The notes under the pieces: model-generated
Told to the model about the DNA's origin: nothing
The model's database searches: none
What the model saw: the letters and a program-made list of their open reading frames with translations, nothing else
In this document: one piece after another, positions 25,965-36,004 of the stretch
How positions within the stretch are numbered: the first letter of the stretch is position 1
Layout: the number at the start of each line of letters is the position of its first letter
Assembly (NCBI RefSeq): GCF_003605755.1
Contig: NZ_RAHJ01000004.1
Location: 27,982-91,981 of the forward strand
DNA: 64,000 bases
From: Tsuneonella suprasediminis
GTDB taxonomy: Bacteria; Pseudomonadota; Alphaproteobacteria; Sphingomonadales; Sphingomonadaceae
Direction: 5' to 3'
Made by a program: the position numbers and the translations under genes

Positions 25965-27206
25965 ATGACCGATCCCCACAACTCCGCCCCGCCCACCTCC
26001 ACCGGCCCCCTCGCCGGGCTGACTGTGCTCGATCTCAGCCGGGTGCTGGCCGGGCCGTGGTGCGCGCAGGTTCTTGGCGATCTGGGTGCAGAGGTTATCA
26101 AGGTCGAACAGCCGGGTATGGGCGACGACACCCGCAAATGGGGGCCGCCGTTCCTGCCTGACGGATCGGGCGACGCATCGTATTATGCCTGCGCCAATCG
26201 CAACAAGCGCTCCATCGCAGTCAATATCGCTACCCCCGAAGGGGCGGACGTGATCCGCGGCATCGCAGCCAAAGCCGATATCGTAATCGAGAATTTCCGA
26301 CCCGGCGGGCTGGCCAAATACGGGCTGGATTACAGCGATCTGCGCGCGATAAAACCCGATCTGATCTGGTGTTCGATCACCGGGTTCGGCCACACCGGGC
26401 CGGAAAAGGATCGCGGCGGATACGATTTCCTGATTCAGGGGATGAGCGGGCTGATGAGCGTGACCGGCGCGCCCGATGGCCCGCCGACCAAGGCCGGGGT
26501 GCCGATTGCCGATCTGCTGACCGGATTGTGGGCCGCCATTTCGGTGCTGGGCGCGCTGCACCACCGCACGCAGACCGGCGAAGGGCAGCAGATCGACCTC
26601 GCGATGTTGGACGGTACGATTGCCATGCTCGGCAACCACTGGGCAAGTGCGCTCAACGCCGGGGCGGAACCGCAACGGATGGGCAATCAGCACACGACAA
26701 TCGTGCCGTATCAGGACTTTGCCTGCGCCGATGGCAATGTGCTGGTGGCCTCTGCCAACGATCAGCAGTTCCGCCGCCTGTGCGGCATTCTGGGGCTGGA
26801 TGAACTGGCGGACGATCCCCGCTTTGCCGAAATAAAGGGGCGCGCTGTCAATCGCGCGGCGCTGATGGAATATCTCGAACCGGCGATTGCGAAGTGGCAG
26901 TCGGACGATTTCGTGGAGGCGATGCACGCCGCCAAAGTGCCCGGAGGAAAAGTGAATTCCATCCCGCAGGCGCTCGCCCTGCCGCAAGTGGCCGCGCGCG
27001 AACTGGTTAAGTCACTCAGCCGGAGCAATGGGGGCACAGTGAAAGTCGTCGGCTTTCCGGGGCAACTCTCGGAAACGCCCGCCGATTACCGCCGCGCACC
27101 GCCACTCGCCGGGGAGAACACACGCGAAGTCTTGCGCGAAGTGCTGGGAATGGACGACGCAAAGATCGCCGCTCTGGAGCAGACAGGCGCCATCGAAACG
27201 CGATAG
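25965..27206 (+). CDS. CaiB/BaiF family CoA-transferase
   Basis: A 413-residue class III CoA-transferase, which moves CoA between carboxylic acids. Family landmarks in order: LAGLTVLDLSRVLAGPWCAQ, LGDLGAEVIKVEQPGMGDDT, YYACANRNKRSIAVN, ADIVIENFRPGGLAKYGL, GYDFLIQGMSGLMSVTG and the C-terminal GGTVKVVGFPGQLSETP. ATG 25965 (MTDPHN) is preferred to an upstream TTG. No partner gene lies next to it, so the substrate (succinyl-CoA, formyl-CoA or aromatic acyl-CoA type) is not determinable from context. Confidence 0.92.
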   Translation: MTDPHNSAPPTSTGPLAGLTVLDLSRVLAGPWCAQVLGDLGAEVIKVEQPGMGDDTRKWGPPFLPDGSGDASYYACANRNKRSIAVNIATPEGADVIRGIAAKADIVIENFRPGGLAKYGLDYSDLRAIKPDLIWCSITGFGHTGPEKDRGGYDFLIQGMSGLMSVTGAPDGPPTKAGVPIADLLTGLWAAISVLGALHHRTQTGEGQQIDLAMLDGTIAMLGNHWASALNAGAEPQRMGNQHTTIVPYQDFACADGNVLVASANDQQFRRLCGILGLDELADDPRFAEIKGRAVNRAALMEYLEPAIAKWQSDDFVEAMHAAKVPGGKVNSIPQALALPQVAARELVKSLSRSNGGTVKVVGFPGQLSETPADYRRAPPLAGENTREVLREVLGMDDAKIAALEQTGAIETR

Positions 27207-27248
27207 CCGCCATCGCATCGGTTGCGGTGGAGGCGAAAGGCGGTCCTT

Positions 27249-27287
27249 GGATTGCCACGTCGCCTGCGGCTCCTCGCAATGACGAGG
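27249..27287. repeat. REP-like element
   Basis: First of at least seven related elements in this part of the window. It reads TTGCCACGTCGCCTGCGGCT followed by CCTCGCAATGACGAGG and contains a short CCTCG...CGAGG hairpin. Close copies lie at 27430-27468, 29319-29357 and 29532-29570, a degenerate one at 27627-27659, and short variants at 27345-27377 and 29236-29265. Confidence 0.85.
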
Positions 27288-27344
27288 GATGGATGGGAGA
27301 GGCGGTTTCGCTCCTCTCGTCGTCCCGGTCCCCACCTTTCCACT

Positions 27345-27660
27345 CGTCATTGCGAACGCAGTGAAGCAATCCATGGCCCGACACCCTCTCCCATCGCATC
27401 GGTTGCGATGGAGGAAACGTGCGCGCCATGAATTGCCGCGTCGGCTGCGGCTCCTCGCAATGACGAGGCTGAGAATACGCACGTATAGTATTGGCTAACC
27501 ATCGGCAGTGCGGCCCAAACCCCGAACCACTCGCCTCCGTGCCTTCGCGTCTTCGTGTGACAAACTGTCATCCGACGTCGCTTCCCATCGCAGCGGCTGC
27601 AATCAAGGCGAGTCCTGCCTCTGGGCTGCCACGTTGCCACGCCCCTCGCAATGACAAGGG
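27345..27660. repeat. composite intergenic repeat, left copy
   Basis: A ~315-bp composite that recurs, diverged but in the same order and orientation, at 29236-29571. Order: CGTCATTGCGAACGCAGTGA unit; REP unit (27430-27468); TATAGTATTGG..CATCGGCAGTGCG (about 27483-27510); TTCGTGTGACAA (about 27551-27562); CCCATCGCAGCGG; degenerate REP unit (27627-27659). The two copies bracket the sugar transporter gene. No open reading frame of interest lies inside. Confidence 0.8.
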
Positions 27661-27775
27661 GACGGGCGAATGGATGGGCAGTGTCAGGTTAGCCTGCCGC
27701 CCCGGACTTGATCGGGAACCCCGCTTTCCTTCCAACCGCGCAGCAGCATCGCGCCACCACGCCGGCAAAACCGCC

Positions 27776-29074
27776 TCACGCCTCGGCAGGGCGCCGTGCG
27801 AAGATGCCGAACCCGGCGATAATGGCGTAGCAGATGACCGGCAGGATCAGCGCAAAGGCCAGGCTGCCGCTGGCATCGGCCAGCGCGCCGAAGGCCAGCG
27901 GAACGATCGCCCCGCCGCAGATCGCCACGTTGATGATGCCCGAACCGTCTGCCGCGAGCGATCCCAGCTTTTCACATGCCAGGCTGAAGATCGTGGGGAA
28001 CATGATCGCGTTCATCAGGCCGACCGACAGCAGGGCATAGCCCGCGACATGGCCGCTGGTGTTGGCCGAAATCAGCACCAGAGTAATCGCGCCCGCCGCA
28101 ACGCACGCCAGCAGTTTGCCGGGGCTGACCATCCGCAGCACTGCCGATCCGATGAAACGCCCGACCAGCGCGCCGCCCCAATAGAACATGATCATCCAGC
28201 CGATCACCGATTCCGGCTGCCCCAGAACGCGGGACTGCGCGAGGTAGTTGATCATGATCGAACCGATCGACACTTCCGCGCCGACATAGAGGAAGATGCA
28301 CAGCGCACCGTAGCCAAAGCGCGGGCGCTGCAGCAGCTTGAACCCGCCGAGGAAGCTGCTCGCTTCATGCTTTTCCCCTTGCAGGCGATTGCGGAACGAC
28401 CACACCACCGCGGCGACAATCGCCAGCGCAATGGCGAGCCCGATATAGGTGTTTACGATCACAGCGCTTTCGGCCGAACGATAGGCATCGAGCGCCGGGC
28501 CTGACAGTTCGTCCGCACTCACTTTGGCCAGACTGCCAAGGATCAGCCCGGCGCCGACCAGCGGGAAAATCGTGGTGCCCAGCGAATTGAACGCCTGCGC
28601 AAACGTCAGGCGGCTATGCGTGGTTTTCGGCGGGCCAAGCAGCGAAATCAGCGGGTTGGCCACGACCTGCACGATCACCACGCCGCTGGCGAGCACGAAC
28701 AGCGCGAACAGGAACAGGCCATATGTCGCCGTCTGGCTGGCAGGGATGAACAGCAGACAGCCCGCCATCATCGTCAGCAATCCGGCAACCGCGCCACGCA
28801 TATAGCCGATTTTCTTCACCAGCTGCGCGCCGGGGATACCGATCGCGGCATATGCAGCGAAGAAGCAGAACTGCACCAGCATCGCCTGCGTGTAGTTGAG
28901 CGTAAACAGCTCTTTCAGCTTGGGAATAATCACATCGTTGAGCGATGTGATCCCACCGAAGATGAAGAACAGCCCGAATACGAAGAACTGCAAACCGGGC
29001 GCGTTGATGTGTTCGCCTTCCACTTCCGCCGGTTGCGGATCGGTACTGCTTGCAGCTTGGGGGGCGAGCGCCAT
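27776..29074 (-). CDS. sugar MFS transporter (FucP/GluP-like)
   Basis: A 432-residue, 12-helix transporter of the fucose/glucose-galactose permease branch of the MFS. The N-terminus is LQFFVFGLFFIFGGITSLND, with FTLNYTQAMLVQFCFFAAYA as in FucP/GluP, and the C-terminal half has GSIMINYLAQSRVLG. ATG 29074 is chosen: GAGGAAG lies 7 nt upstream, and the upstream in-frame extension lacks family similarity. It imports a monosaccharide with protons. No sugar-catabolic enzyme is adjacent, so the substrate stays open. The gene stands alone between two copies of a composite REP repeat. Confidence 0.9.
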   Translation of the reverse strand: MALAPQAASSTDPQPAEVEGEHINAPGLQFFVFGLFFIFGGITSLNDVIIPKLKELFTLNYTQAMLVQFCFFAAYAAIGIPGAQLVKKIGYMRGAVAGLLTMMAGCLLFIPASQTATYGLFLFALFVLASGVVIVQVVANPLISLLGPPKTTHSRLTFAQAFNSLGTTIFPLVGAGLILGSLAKVSADELSGPALDAYRSAESAVIVNTYIGLAIALAIVAAVVWSFRNRLQGEKHEASSFLGGFKLLQRPRFGYGALCIFLYVGAEVSIGSIMINYLAQSRVLGQPESVIGWMIMFYWGGALVGRFIGSAVLRMVSPGKLLACVAAGAITLVLISANTSGHVAGYALLSVGLMNAIMFPTIFSLACEKLGSLAADGSGIINVAICGGAIVPLAFGALADASGSLAFALILPVICYAIIAGFGIFARRPAEA

Positions 29075-29235
29075 CGGGTATCTTCCTCTCGTGAACCGTG
29101 GGCCGGGCTTATCCTCCACCCGGTCGCAAGGCGCAAGTGGTCGTCCGCACCGCGCGGGCCGTCAACGTGAATATGAATGCACGAATTCATCCGGCACGGC
29201 GCCGGGCCCCGGCTTTCGGCATCTATCTCCCTGTT

Positions 29236-29571
29236 CGTCATTGCGAATGCAGTGAGGGAAACCATGAAGCGGTGGTCCCGCCCATTGCGGCGTTTGTGGT
29301 GGGGCGCGGGCGGGCCATGGATTGCCGCGTCGCCTGCGGCTCCTCGCAATGACGAGGCTGAGGATACCCACGGAGGCTGAGGACACGGGCGATAGTATTG
29401 GTCAGCCATCGGCAGTGCGACCTTACCTCTGAACTAAACCCACTCCCTGCCTTCGTGCCTTCGTGTGACAAGCTTCCACCCAACGCCCCCGCCCATCGCG
29501 GCGGTTGTGATGGAGACAAAGGGCGGTCGATGGATTGCCGCGTCGCCTGCGGCTCCTCGCAATGACGAGGG
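29236..29571. repeat. composite intergenic repeat, right copy
   Basis: Counterpart of 27345-27660, same orientation: CGTCATTGCGAATGCAGTGA unit, REP (29319-29357), GATAGTATTGG..CATCGGCAGTGCG, TTCGTGTGACAAG, CCCATCGCGGCGG, REP (29532-29570). A short internal duplication (GGAGGCTGAGGA near 29371-29382) makes this copy slightly longer. Confidence 0.8.
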
Positions 29572-29656
29572 TGGATAGTAAAGTGAGAGAGCTATGCCAC
29601 TCTCCGCCACGCAACCCGCTCCACCCTATCGCGGAGCGGGATAGCAGCGCAGAACC

Positions 29657-31783
29657 TCAACTTTGCGCCTTTACTTTCAGGCGATAGGCGTGGAGCAGCG
29701 GTTCGGTGTAGCCGCTTGGTTGCGCCAGCCCTTCGAACACCAGCGCGCGGGCGGCCTGATAAGCGAGGCTGCCGTCGGGGTTGCTGGCCATCGGTTTGTA
29801 GGCCGGATCGCCTGCGTTCTGGGCATCGACCTTGGCCGCCATCCGCAGGAACACCGCGTCGACCTCTTCCGGGGTGGTGACTCCGTGGTGCAGCCAGTTG
29901 GCGATGTGCTGGCTGGAAATACGCAGCGTGGCCCGGTCTTCCATCAGGCCGACATCGTTGATGTCGGGCACTTTGGAGCAGCCGACACCCTGATCGACCC
30001 AGCGCACGACATAGCCAAGGATGCCCTGCGCGTTATTCTCCAGCTCTGCCCGTACTTCGTCTTCCGACCAGTTCTTGCCATCGGCCACCGGGATCGTCAG
30101 CAGATCGGCCAGCGGCGCGACCGGTTCGGCCATGCGTTCGGCCTGACGGGCGAACACATCGACATCGTGATAATGCGTGGCATGCAGCGTCGCGGCGGTC
30201 GGACTGGGCACCCAGGCGCAGTTGGCGCCGGTTTTCGGGTGGCCGATTTTCTGTTCCAGCATATCGGCCATCCGGTCGGGCATCGCCCACATCCCCTTGC
30301 CGATCTGCGCCTTGCCCGACAGGCCGCAGGCGAGGCCGATCTGGACGTTGCGATCTTCGTAAGCGGTGATCCACGGGGTGGTTTTCATCGCCCCCTTGCG
30401 CAACATGGCCCCGGCCTGCATCGCGGTGTGCATTTCATCGCCCGTGCGGTCGAGGAAGCCGGTGTTGATGAACATGATCCGGTCTTTCACCGCGGCGATA
30501 CACGCGGCGAGATTGGCACTGGTGCGGCGCTCTTCGTCCATCACGCCAACCTTGATCGTGTTGCGGGCCAGGCCGAGCAAATCCTCCACCGCATCGAACA
30601 GATCGTTGGTGAAGGCGCATTCTTCCGGCCCGTGCATCTTGGGTTTGACGATATAGATCGAACCTTCGCGGCTGTTGGTCAGTTTGCCCAGCCGTTTGAG
30701 ATCGTGCAGCGCGATCAGGCTGGTGACGATGCCATCGAGGATGCCTTCGGGCGCTTCGCTGCCATCGGGCATGTGCACCGCCGGGTTGGTCATCAGGTGG
30801 CCGACATTGCGGACCAGCAGCAGGCTGCGCCCGTGCAGCGTCAGCGTGCTGCCATCGGTGGCGGTATAGGCGCGGTCGGGATTGAGCGCGCGGGTTACGG
30901 TTTTGCCGCCCTTCTCGAACGTATCCTGCAAATCGCCGCGCATCAGGCCCAGCCAGTTGCGATAGGCCAGCACTTTATCTTCCGCATCGACCGCGGCGAC
31001 CGAATCCTCGCAATCGCAGATCGTGGAAACGGCGGATTCGAGGATCACGTCGGCCACGCCCGCCGGATCATCCTTGCCAATGGGATGACTGCGGTCGATC
31101 ACCACTTCGATATGCAGGCCGTTATGTTTCAGCAGCAGGTTGTCACCTGCATGGCCCAGCAGTTGCGCCGGATCTGCCAGTTGCGGCACGCTGCCGTCCC
31201 AGTCGGCCCACGATCCGCTGGCCAGCGGCACTGCACGGTCGAGGAAGCGGCGCGCCCAGGCGATGACCTGCGCCCCGCGTTTGGGATCGTAGCCCTTCCC
31301 TTCGGCCTCGCCCGGAATGGCATCGGTGCCGTAGAGCGCATCGTAGAGGCTGCCCCAGCGGGCATTGGCGGCGTTGAGCAGGAACCGCGCGTTGAGGATC
31401 GGCACCACCAGTTGCGGCCCGGCAATCGTCGCCAGCTCGGCATCGACATGGCGCGGGTTCGCTTCCACGCTGGCCGGTTCGGGCACGAGATAGCCGATTT
31501 CGGTCAGGAAAGCGCGGTATCCGTCCATATCCGCAATCGGGCCGGGATTCTCGCGATGCCAGTCGTCGATCCGTGCCTGAAGATCGTCCCGCTTCGCCAG
31601 CAGTTCGCGGTTGCGCGGAGCGAAGCGGGCAAAGATATCCGCTGCGCCCTGCCAGAATGCATCGGGCGTAAGCCCGGTGCCCGGCAGCGCTTCGTTCTCG
31701 ATAAAATCGACGAGCACGGTATCGACGGTAAGGCCGTTGCGGACGGTCTGGTCAGTCACGGTGGTATTCACTCCCTCTGGCAC
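29657..31783 (-). CDS. glcB: malate synthase G
   Basis: About 700 residues, the size of malate synthase G (E. coli GlcB is 723). It condenses glyoxylate and acetyl-CoA to malate. Visible landmarks: [34 protein letters not shown] (Mg2+/glyoxylate region), [42 protein letters not shown] and [12 protein letters not shown]. There is no ATG at the N-terminus; GTG codons ending at 31783, 31771 or 31759 are possible, and the first is used here. No isocitrate lyase gene is present in the window, so the glyoxylate source (shunt or glycolate) is not shown. Confidence 0.95.
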   Translation of the reverse strand: MPEGVNTTVTDQTVRNGLTVDTVLVDFIENEALPGTGLTPDAFWQGAADIFARFAPRNRELLAKRDDLQARIDDWHRENPGPIADMDGYRAFLTEIGYLVPEPASVEANPRHVDAELATIAGPQLVVPILNARFLLNAANARWGSLYDALYGTDAIPGEAEGKGYDPKRGAQVIAWARRFLDRAVPLASGSWADWDGSVPQLADPAQLLGHAGDNLLLKHNGLHIEVVIDRSHPIGKDDPAGVADVILESAVSTICDCEDSVAAVDAEDKVLAYRNWLGLMRGDLQDTFEKGGKTVTRALNPDRAYTATDGSTLTLHGRSLLLVRNVGHLMTNPAVHMPDGSEAPEGILDGIVTSLIALHDLKRLGKLTNSREGSIYIVKPKMHGPEECAFTNDLFDAVEDLLGLARNTIKVGVMDEERRTSANLAACIAAVKDRIMFINTGFLDRTGDEMHTAMQAGAMLRKGAMKTTPWITAYEDRNVQIGLACGLSGKAQIGKGMWAMPDRMADMLEQKIGHPKTGANCAWVPSPTAATLHATHYHDVDVFARQAERMAEPVAPLADLLTIPVADGKNWSEDEVRAELENNAQGILGYVVRWVDQGVGCSKVPDINDVGLMEDRATLRISSQHIANWLHHGVTTPEEVDAVFLRMAAKVDAQNAGDPAYKPMASNPDGSLAYQAARALVFEGLAQPSGYTEPLLHAYRLKVKAQS

Positions 31784-31910
31784 GCGAATGGTGCACCCCT
31801 ATGTGTGCGCCGTGGTATCACGGCATATGGCGTGCCCCCCGGCCTGCCATAAAGCTGCGGTATGCGGCTAACCCACACGCCGCGCGCGTTTCAAGCGCGA
31901 AAGTCCTGAG

Positions 31911-31935
31911 GCGGGCAAAGTCCAGCTTCGCCCGC
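31911..31935. terminator. short hairpin after aldehyde dehydrogenase gene
   Basis: GCGGGCAAAG / CTTCGCCCGC stem with one A-C mismatch and a 5-nt loop, 24 bases beyond the stop codon of the minus-strand aldehyde dehydrogenase gene. A plausible transcription end, without a clear T-run. Confidence 0.5.
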
Positions 31936-31958
31936 CGGTCAGGTTCAGGCCGCCATGC

Positions 31959-33362
31959 TCAGCTCAGTGCCATGTTGATGACGTGTTTCTGGGTGTAGGC
32001 GGAAATGCCTTCGTCACCACCCTCGCGGCCGATGCCCGATTGCTTGGCACCGCCGAACGGCACATCGAACGGCAGGTCGAGATGCTTGTTCACCCACACG
32101 GTGCCCGAATCGATCTTCATCGCCACTTCCACCCCGCGATCGAGATCGGCCGACCAGACAGTACCGCCAAGGCCATATTCGCTGTCGTTCGCCCGCGCGA
32201 TCACGTCGTCGATATCGTCGTATTTCAGCACCGGGATCACCGGGCCGAACTGTTCCTCGCGCACCAGACGGGCGCTGTCGGGAATGTCTTTCACCACTGT
32301 CGGGGCGATGAAATAACCGTCGCGGTCAAGCCGGTCGCCACCGGCCAGCACAGTGCCGTTTTCGCGCGCGTCTTCGAGGAAGCCGAGCACTTTTTCGTAC
32401 TGCATCTTGTTCTGCACCGGGCCGATCTGTGCGCCCTGATTGGCGCCATCGTCGACCACGGCATCTTTCGCCAGCTGCGCCAGTTCGTCGCACAGTTCGT
32501 CATAGATCGAGGCCGGGGCATAGACCCGCTTGATCGCCAGACAGACCTGCCCGGCGTTGATCATCGCGCCATTGAACAGCTTGGGCGCGATTTCCTTGGG
32601 CGATACGTCGTCGAGCACGATAGCGGCATCGTTGCCGCCCAGCTCCAGCGTGATCCGCTTGAGCGCGTCGGCACCCGAAGCATAGACCTTGCGCCCGGTG
32701 CCGGTCGATCCGGTGAAGCTGACTTTGGCGATATCGGGATGCGCGGTCAGCGGGCCGCCGAGGTCGTTTTCATCGACGATCACATTCAGCACACCTGCCG
32801 GGAAAATCTTCGCTGCTTCTTCGGCAATGAACAGCGCACACATCGGCGTGGTCGGCGCCGGTTTGGCGATCACAGTGTTGCCGGTGACCAGCGCGGGGCC
32901 GATTTTCTGCGTCACCATCAGAAACGGGAAATTCCACGGCGTGACCGCTGCCACCACGCCCAGCGGGGTGCGGTGTTCGAGGATGCGGGCCTTGGCATCT
33001 TCCTTGATAACCTGCGGTTCGTGGCGCTGCGAGGCGTAGAAACGGAGCTGATAGATCCCGCCGATCACTTCGCCCATCGCCTGCGCGGCGGGCTTGCCCT
33101 GTTCGCGGGTCAGCAACTGCGCCAGTTCATCCTTGCGCGCTTCGATGGCATCGGCCAGCTGGCCGATCATCGCGCCACGTTCTTCGTATGTCCGTTTCGA
33201 CCATGCGGGGAACGCTGCCTTGGCTGCGGCGACGGCGGCTTCCAACTGGGCATCGTCTGCCCGCGCGACAGTGGCGAAAGCCTTGCCAGTTGCGGGGTTT
33301 ACGACATCGAGCGTGCCCGCCCCATCGACCAGCTCTCCGTTGATCAGCATCTTGGTGTTCAT
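31959..33362 (-). CDS. NAD(P)-dependent aldehyde dehydrogenase family protein
   Basis: A 467-residue aldehyde dehydrogenase, which oxidises an aldehyde to the acid. Landmarks: TPWNFPFLMVTQKIGPALVTGN (catalytic Asn region), FTGSTGTGRKV (cofactor loop), LELGGNDAAIVLDD (general-base Glu) and MINAGQVCLAIKRVY (nucleophile Cys in GQVC), then EEQFGPVIPV and PFGGAKQSGIGREGG. Most relatives are annotated as succinate-semialdehyde or similar dehydrogenases, but the substrate cannot be fixed here. ATG 33362 is preceded by AAAAGGAG at good spacing; six upstream residues (MQKESD) are excluded. Confidence 0.92.
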   Translation of the reverse strand: MNTKMLINGELVDGAGTLDVVNPATGKAFATVARADDAQLEAAVAAAKAAFPAWSKRTYEERGAMIGQLADAIEARKDELAQLLTREQGKPAAQAMGEVIGGIYQLRFYASQRHEPQVIKEDAKARILEHRTPLGVVAAVTPWNFPFLMVTQKIGPALVTGNTVIAKPAPTTPMCALFIAEEAAKIFPAGVLNVIVDENDLGGPLTAHPDIAKVSFTGSTGTGRKVYASGADALKRITLELGGNDAAIVLDDVSPKEIAPKLFNGAMINAGQVCLAIKRVYAPASIYDELCDELAQLAKDAVVDDGANQGAQIGPVQNKMQYEKVLGFLEDARENGTVLAGGDRLDRDGYFIAPTVVKDIPDSARLVREEQFGPVIPVLKYDDIDDVIARANDSEYGLGGTVWSADLDRGVEVAMKIDSGTVWVNKHLDLPFDVPFGGAKQSGIGREGGDEGISAYTQKHVINMALS

Positions 33363-33477
33363 TGAATCACTCTCCTTTTGCAACTGAACCTAGGCCGGGG
33401 CTGGCGAGTCGACAAGCATATCTGCGACCGGCCCCGCCCCCGTTCAGGACGAGTTGCTATCGGGAGAGCGCGGCACA

Positions 33478-33519
33478 GCTATGGCGGGCACCGCTGCGCC
33501 CGCCATAGCCTGCCGTTTT
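33478..33519 (+). terminator. strong hairpin with T-run at TBDR 3' end
   Basis: A perfect 12-bp stem GCTATGGCGGGC / GCCCGCCATAGC (33478-33509) followed by CTGCCG and a T6 run at 33514-33519 on the plus strand. The receptor gene to its right is on the minus strand and ends at 33520, so the T-run lies on the wrong side for that gene. The hairpin itself may still protect or end its mRNA. Confidence 0.75.
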
Positions 33520-35907
33520 TTATCCGCCGAAGCGCGCCGTCAGTTGCACGCCGTAGAAGCGCGGCTCTGCCGGGATGAAAGTCGGTATGCCGAACGCGCC
33601 GCCGGTGTTGCCTGCGTCGAGCAGATAGTCCTCGTCGGTCGCGTTGCGGATATATCCGGCGATTTCGTAGCGGCCCTCTGCAAAAGAAACACCGGCACGG
33701 GCATTGACCAGCGTGACCGGCCCTTGCGAGATATTCGCCTTGTTCGGCACTTCGAAGAATATCCGGCTGCGGTATGTCACACTCGGAGTGGCAAAAATGC
33801 GCGCGCCGCCGCCAATCGGATAATCGACGGTGAAGCCGCCCGCTGCCTGCCATTCGGGCTGCAGGCGGAAACGGTCGCCCGCGAAAATGCCATTCGCCGG
33901 ATCGTCGTCGATCCCGCCGTCGATATAGCCGGCGTTAGCGAACACGCTGAGCCACGATGTCGGCTTGACGTTCAGTTCCGCCTCTACCCCGAAGTTACCG
34001 GCCGAACCGGCGCTTTCGGTGATCGAGGAACCGACCGGCAGGCCGGAGGGATCGTTGGGGTCGGACACTGTCCGGGTCACCTGAAACCCCTTGTACTTCT
34101 GAAGATACGCGCCGAGCGAAGCGAACACTGCGCGCGATGCGAACTTCACCCCGCCTTCATAATTCCAGACGGTTTCTTCAGGGATCAACTGATAATTGGG
34201 CACTACCTCCGCCCCGGACTTGCGCGCGCCGAGCGACACGACCGGCGAACGGCGCCCTTTGGACACCGTCGCATAGACATTCAGTTCGGGCGTCACCCGG
34301 TACAGCGCATTGAAACGCGGCAACACAGCAGAGAAACTGCGACGGGCGGTGAACACTTCGCCGCCGGTATCGAGCTGGCCGGGAACCAGCGGCGCGCCGG
34401 TGAGCACCGAATTGGGCACATCGGTGACATAGCCCGATTTGCGCTGTTCGATCAGCACGCGCGCCCCGGCGGTCAGCTCCAGCGCGGGCATAGGTATCCA
34501 CGTCGTATCGGCAAACAACGAATAGCTCTGATTTTCGCCGCGGTTTTCGAACACCGAGCTATAGGGGATCGCCTGACGCAAACCCGCGCCGATCATGTCG
34601 TACACCGGCACGCTGCCATCGCTGGCGACGCAGGGTGCGCCCGGCACCGGCCCGGTCGCGCCGAACAGTTCGGACAGACATTGCAGAAACGTGACTTCTT
34701 CGGTCGAGAAAGGCACGTTCTGATGCCCTTTCTCGGTAAAGAAGTTCCAGCCGAACGATGCCCGCCAGTTGGGATCGGCATAGGAGAAACGCCCTTCGTG
34801 GCTGAACTGCCACCCCTTGGCGATCTCCGCGAATTCAAGGAACGGCGCCGGGCCGCCATCGGCATCGAACACTTCCGCGCTGTCGAATTCGCGATAGCCG
34901 TTGACTGTCGTGAAGGTAAGATTGTCGGTCAGTTCGTATGCCGCCGTCAGATTGGCATCATAGACATCGCGCACCAGCCCAAGCTGGCTGTTGCCCAGCG
35001 CCTGCGCCGAATACGGCGATCCGCCCAGATCGGCATCGCCAAATGGGTTGGCCGGCCCGGCGGGCGTGGGATATGTGCCTGAAATAAACGGTGTGCCGCC
35101 GTTGCGCTGGCGGTCGTATGTGCCCACCAGATCGACTGTCAGCCGGTCGTTAGGCCGGAATCGCAGCGATCCGCGCACACCCAGCTGATCCTGCGAATAC
35201 AGCTCGTCTTTCTGCGACGTGGCAAGGTTCTGCACATATCCGTCGCGTCCGCGCCATTCGAACGCAATACGGCCCGCCAGCACATCGGACCCGGCATTGA
35301 CGAAGCCCGACAGCACGGTGGTGTTGTAATTGCCATACTGGCCCGACAGTTCGGCGGAAAAGCCGGGGCGCGGCTTCGCGGAAACCAGACTGATCGCGCC
35401 GACAGCCGATGCCGTACCGAACAAGGTTGCCTGCGGCCCCTTGATCACTTCCACCCGTTCAAGATCGTAGATCGCCTGATACGACCCGCGCGAGCGCGAG
35501 ATATCGACCCCGTTGTAATACAGCGTGACACGCGGCCCCTGCTGCGACGATCCCGAATCCGATGTGATCCCGCGGATCACGATGCCGGGATTATTGGCGC
35601 TCTGTTCCTGAATGTTGAGACCGGGAACATAGTTCGACAACTCGTCCAGATCGCTGACACCGAGCCGTTCGATCTGTTTGCCCGAAACAGCCGACAGCGT
35701 GATCGGAACATCGGTTTCGCGCTGTTCGATCTTCTGCGCGGTGACCACGATCTGGTTATCTGGCTGGCCCTGATCGCCCGCCCCACCCGCTTCGGCCCCG
35801 GCTTCCGTATCGCTGGCATCATCGGCGGTGGCGGCACAGGCCGCATGCAAAGGAAGCAGTGACGCCGCGCTCAGAATTGTGGCGCGCACGATAGTTCTGA
35901 ATTTCAT
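33520..35907 (-). CDS. TonB-dependent receptor
   Basis: A 795-residue outer membrane receptor. Signal peptide ~1-25 (ends PLHAACA). An acidic/glycine-rich linker precedes a TonB-box-like NQIVVTAQK. The plug domain has DLDELSNYVPGLNIQEQS, IVIRGITSDSGSSQQGPRVT, LERVEVIKGPQATLFGT and AVGAISLVSAKP. The 22-strand barrel ends in a strand ..YGVQLTARFGG. ATG 35907 begins the signal peptide. The sequence resembles Fe-siderophore/vitamin-type sphingomonad receptors that lack an STN domain, so it does not itself signal to a sigma factor. It reads toward the aldehyde dehydrogenase gene with a strong hairpin between them. The ligand is unknown. Confidence 0.93.
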   Translation of the reverse strand: MKFRTIVRATILSAASLLPLHAACAATADDASDTEAGAEAGGAGDQGQPDNQIVVTAQKIEQRETDVPITLSAVSGKQIERLGVSDLDELSNYVPGLNIQEQSANNPGIVIRGITSDSGSSQQGPRVTLYYNGVDISRSRGSYQAIYDLERVEVIKGPQATLFGTASAVGAISLVSAKPRPGFSAELSGQYGNYNTTVLSGFVNAGSDVLAGRIAFEWRGRDGYVQNLATSQKDELYSQDQLGVRGSLRFRPNDRLTVDLVGTYDRQRNGGTPFISGTYPTPAGPANPFGDADLGGSPYSAQALGNSQLGLVRDVYDANLTAAYELTDNLTFTTVNGYREFDSAEVFDADGGPAPFLEFAEIAKGWQFSHEGRFSYADPNWRASFGWNFFTEKGHQNVPFSTEEVTFLQCLSELFGATGPVPGAPCVASDGSVPVYDMIGAGLRQAIPYSSVFENRGENQSYSLFADTTWIPMPALELTAGARVLIEQRKSGYVTDVPNSVLTGAPLVPGQLDTGGEVFTARRSFSAVLPRFNALYRVTPELNVYATVSKGRRSPVVSLGARKSGAEVVPNYQLIPEETVWNYEGGVKFASRAVFASLGAYLQKYKGFQVTRTVSDPNDPSGLPVGSSITESAGSAGNFGVEAELNVKPTSWLSVFANAGYIDGGIDDDPANGIFAGDRFRLQPEWQAAGGFTVDYPIGGGARIFATPSVTYRSRIFFEVPNKANISQGPVTLVNARAGVSFAEGRYEIAGYIRNATDEDYLLDAGNTGGAFGIPTFIPAEPRFYGVQLTARFGG

Positions 35908-36004
35908 GAAAGAGACCCCGTTTGTGGAAACGGGGCCTCCCTGCATCGCCAAAGTGAAACGCTCGCGACGGTAGTGTGTCGGTTATATTAAATTATATCG
36001 GATT

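Noticed and set aside
25065..26987. A 640-codon minus-strand open frame across aqpZ and the CoA-transferase
   Set aside because: It spans two real plus-strand genes and an intergenic gap, and its composition is that of an antisense shadow.
27249..29570. Possible CRISPR array
   Set aside because: Repeats are irregularly spaced, vary in orientation, and are separated by a gene and by other repeated blocks instead of unique equal-sized spacers; no cas genes are present.
29663..31852. A 729-codon plus-strand open frame opposite malate synthase G
   Set aside because: The minus strand encodes an unmistakable GlcB; the plus-strand frame is a His/Arg/Asp-rich mirror of GC-biased codons.
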